Positions 61,427 through 62,589 of a DNA stretch of 62,589 bases are shown in pieces. Within the stretch, counting starts at the first letter, position 1. The number at the start of each line of letters is the position of its first letter. The position numbers and the translations under genes were made by a program. The notes beneath the pieces are model-generated. The model ran no database searches and was not told the origin of the DNA. It was given only the letters and a program-made list of their open reading frames with translations. The DNA comes from Fulvivirga sp. M361 (GTDB lineage: Bacteria > Bacteroidota > Bacteroidia > Cytophagales > Cyclobacteriaceae). The stretch is from NCBI RefSeq assembly GCF_007097395.1, contig NZ_VKDC01000035.1:1-62589 (forward strand), given 5' to 3'.

Positions 61427-61912
61427 GTGGATATCAGGAAAGCAAATGTCAGTGACTATGAAAGTGTTTGGCGCATTTTTATACAAGTTATAAAAGCGGG
61501 TGACACATACGTCTTTCCACCTGATACTGACAAACGTGACCTGTCGAAATACTGGTTTACACCGGATATGGAAACTTACGTTGTAGAAGATCAGGGAGAA
61601 ATCATCGGGACTTATTTTATAAAACCAAACCAGCCTGGCTTAGGGTCTCACATTGCCAATTGTGGTTATATGGTAAGTCCTGATGCTCAGGGCAAGGGTA
61701 TCGGCAAACTATTATGTAAGCATTCTATTAAAAGATCTAAAGAGCTAGGATTTAAGGCAATGCAATTCAATCTGGTAGTTAGTACTAATCAAGCTGCTAT
61801 AAAATTGTGGGAAAAATACGGCTTCAAAATTATTGGAACAATACCTAATGGATTCAATCACCTCACATTGGGTTATGTGGATTTTCATATTATGTATAGG
61901 TCATTGAATTAA
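61427..61912 (+). CDS. GNAT-family N-acetyltransferase
   Basis: The 161-aa product starts at GTG (61427, DIRKANVSDYESVWRIF). It has the acetyl-CoA pyrophosphate-binding motif VSPDAQGKGIGKLLC (about residues 84-98), a following AMQFNLVVSTNQAAIKLWEKY strand-helix and the end segment GYVDFHIMYRSL. The substrate is unknown. The gene has no clear operon partners. Confidence 0.88.
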   Translation: MDIRKANVSDYESVWRIFIQVIKAGDTYVFPPDTDKRDLSKYWFTPDMETYVVEDQGEIIGTYFIKPNQPGLGSHIANCGYMVSPDAQGKGIGKLLCKHSIKRSKELGFKAMQFNLVVSTNQAAIKLWEKYGFKIIGTIPNGFNHLTLGYVDFHIMYRSLN

Positions 61913-61958
61913 TTATAAGGCCTTCTATACAGCTTGGCTGTCAATCAAATGAATTATT

Positions 61959-62456
61959 TCACCAACCCCATGTACCAGGTTCTCCTTTAAATGGCCCTAT
62001 AATATCGGGTGTAATCCACCCTCCATAAAATGTTCCTGGTTGAGGAGTTACCTGAATACCATTTACAAAACATTTGTCCATTTTTTCCGCATAAAAAGCA
62101 AGGTGATTTCGAATAGGAGCAAAAGGTAGTTTTGGATTATCATAAAACCAAGCAGCTTCTTCTGCTAACCTGTCTGCCACCTGAATATCATAATATGCCC
62201 CTTTACCTTTAAACTCACAAAAAGTGATCTTATCCGAATACACCAGGTATTTATTTTCTACGTCATGATCAGGAATATAATAAACAGGTGGATGGCTGGT
62301 TTCCAAGACACGATAAGCTCTATGTGTACTGGCTATTAGCGTATCATTAAAATAGATTTCAATTAATTTTTCAAATAATTCCAGCTTAGGCGGCCGCGGA
62401 TAGTCCCATACGGATTCTTGTCCTTTCTTTGGCTTTATTGGTTTAGGCAGTTTCAT
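61959..62456 (-). CDS. DUF427-domain protein
   Basis: The 165-aa protein has the DUF427 fold: a Lys-rich start (MKLPKPIKPKKGQESVWDYP), the core strand IYFNDTLIASTHRAYRVLET, PPVYYIPDHDV, FCEFKGKGAYYDIQV and AAWFYDNPKL with IRNHLAFYAEKMDKCFVNG. It ends in a long Gly/Pro/Trp-rich segment (GGWITPDIIGPFKGEPG). The family has a beta-tent fold of unknown role. The 133-nt stretch from its start to the window edge carries no supported gene. Confidence 0.88.
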   Translation of the reverse strand: MKLPKPIKPKKGQESVWDYPRPPKLELFEKLIEIYFNDTLIASTHRAYRVLETSHPPVYYIPDHDVENKYLVYSDKITFCEFKGKGAYYDIQVADRLAEEAAWFYDNPKLPFAPIRNHLAFYAEKMDKCFVNGIQVTPQPGTFYGGWITPDIIGPFKGEPGTWGW

Positions 62457-62589
62457 GAAAAGAGAACAAACCGCTAGATAATGGGTTCACTTTTTGGCTT
62501 TAAAAGCGAACAAATATTCTTTACTGTCATCCTTCAAGTAGCAGTCCCTCTACTTTCATCAGGGTTGATGTTTTTTTGCTGTGGGTGCT

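Noticed and set aside
62527-62589. Minus-strand open frame of 20 residues running off the right edge
   Set aside because: It could be the end of a gene beyond the window, but it is too short to support.
1-62589. CRISPR array, tRNA, rRNA or prophage
   Set aside because: No tandem repeats with spacers, no cloverleaf or ribosomal sequence and no phage genes were seen by eye.

Overview
The window is a stretch of ordinary chromosome from a member of the Bacteroidota, most likely a Cytophagales-type (Cytophagia) organism. The evidence is a low-GC genome, two TonB-dependent receptor loci with N-terminal carboxypeptidase-regulatory domains, acidic surface-export-like lipoprotein N-termini, the PorG-uppS-bamA-skp-skp block known from type IX secretion Bacteroidota, families largely restricted to the phylum (DUF4783, DUF4230, DUF6089), weak Shine-Dalgarno signals, and TAnnTTTG promoter motifs. 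The species cannot be named from the sequence. No rRNA, tRNA, CRISPR array, prophage or intact insertion sequence was seen.

Layout. 1-4468: a gene-free left edge with inverted repeats, then a minus-strand locus of a TonB-dependent receptor and a beta-helix lipoprotein, ending in a structured 3' region and a terminator. 4663-9574: MoxR ATPase, PPP-type phosphatase, RidA, a small membrane protein, glutamyl-tRNA synthetase and a small charged protein. 9729-15013: a NnrU/ICMT-like methyltransferase, a saccharopine/alanine dehydrogenase-like protein, an HD domain fused to a Pycsar-effector-like (PycTM) membrane domain, and polyphosphate kinase. 15066-20109: an Oar-like TonB receptor and a PKD/choice-of-anchor-I lipoprotein. 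20287-28210: M14 peptidase, DUF4783, nadC, YcxB-like, RecX, YHS, DinB-like, membrane ATP-grasp protein and LysE-type exporter. 28235-33784: DUF4230, a MITE-like element, a fused hydantoinase/5-oxoprolinase and an LD-carboxypeptidase.

33857-44327 is one long minus-strand gene cluster that reads yqeY, cvpA, pabA/trpG, alpha/beta hydrolase, CBS protein, nadK, two PorG-type (DUF6089) proteins, uppS, bamA and two skp/ompH genes, ending in a strong terminator. It joins lipid-carrier synthesis, outer-membrane protein assembly and a type IX secretion component. 44498-62456 holds mostly housekeeping genes: pdxJ, glyA, tatC, rpiB, rbfA, an FtsX/LolE permease, an SNF2 helicase, a LpxL-like acyltransferase, two SDR enzymes (one FabG), deoC, acylphosphatase, a frameshifted DinB-like gene, lpdA, a GNAT acetyltransferase and a DUF427 protein.

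The points most worth following are the HD-PycTM fusion beside ppk1 without any nucleotide cyclase, the ATP-grasp/LysE pair, a roughly 184-bp element with inverted ends bordered by TTAA, the structured 3' region at 369-448, two terminator hairpins that abut the start of the next gene (ppk1 and the LD-carboxypeptidase), and the frameshifted DinB gene.
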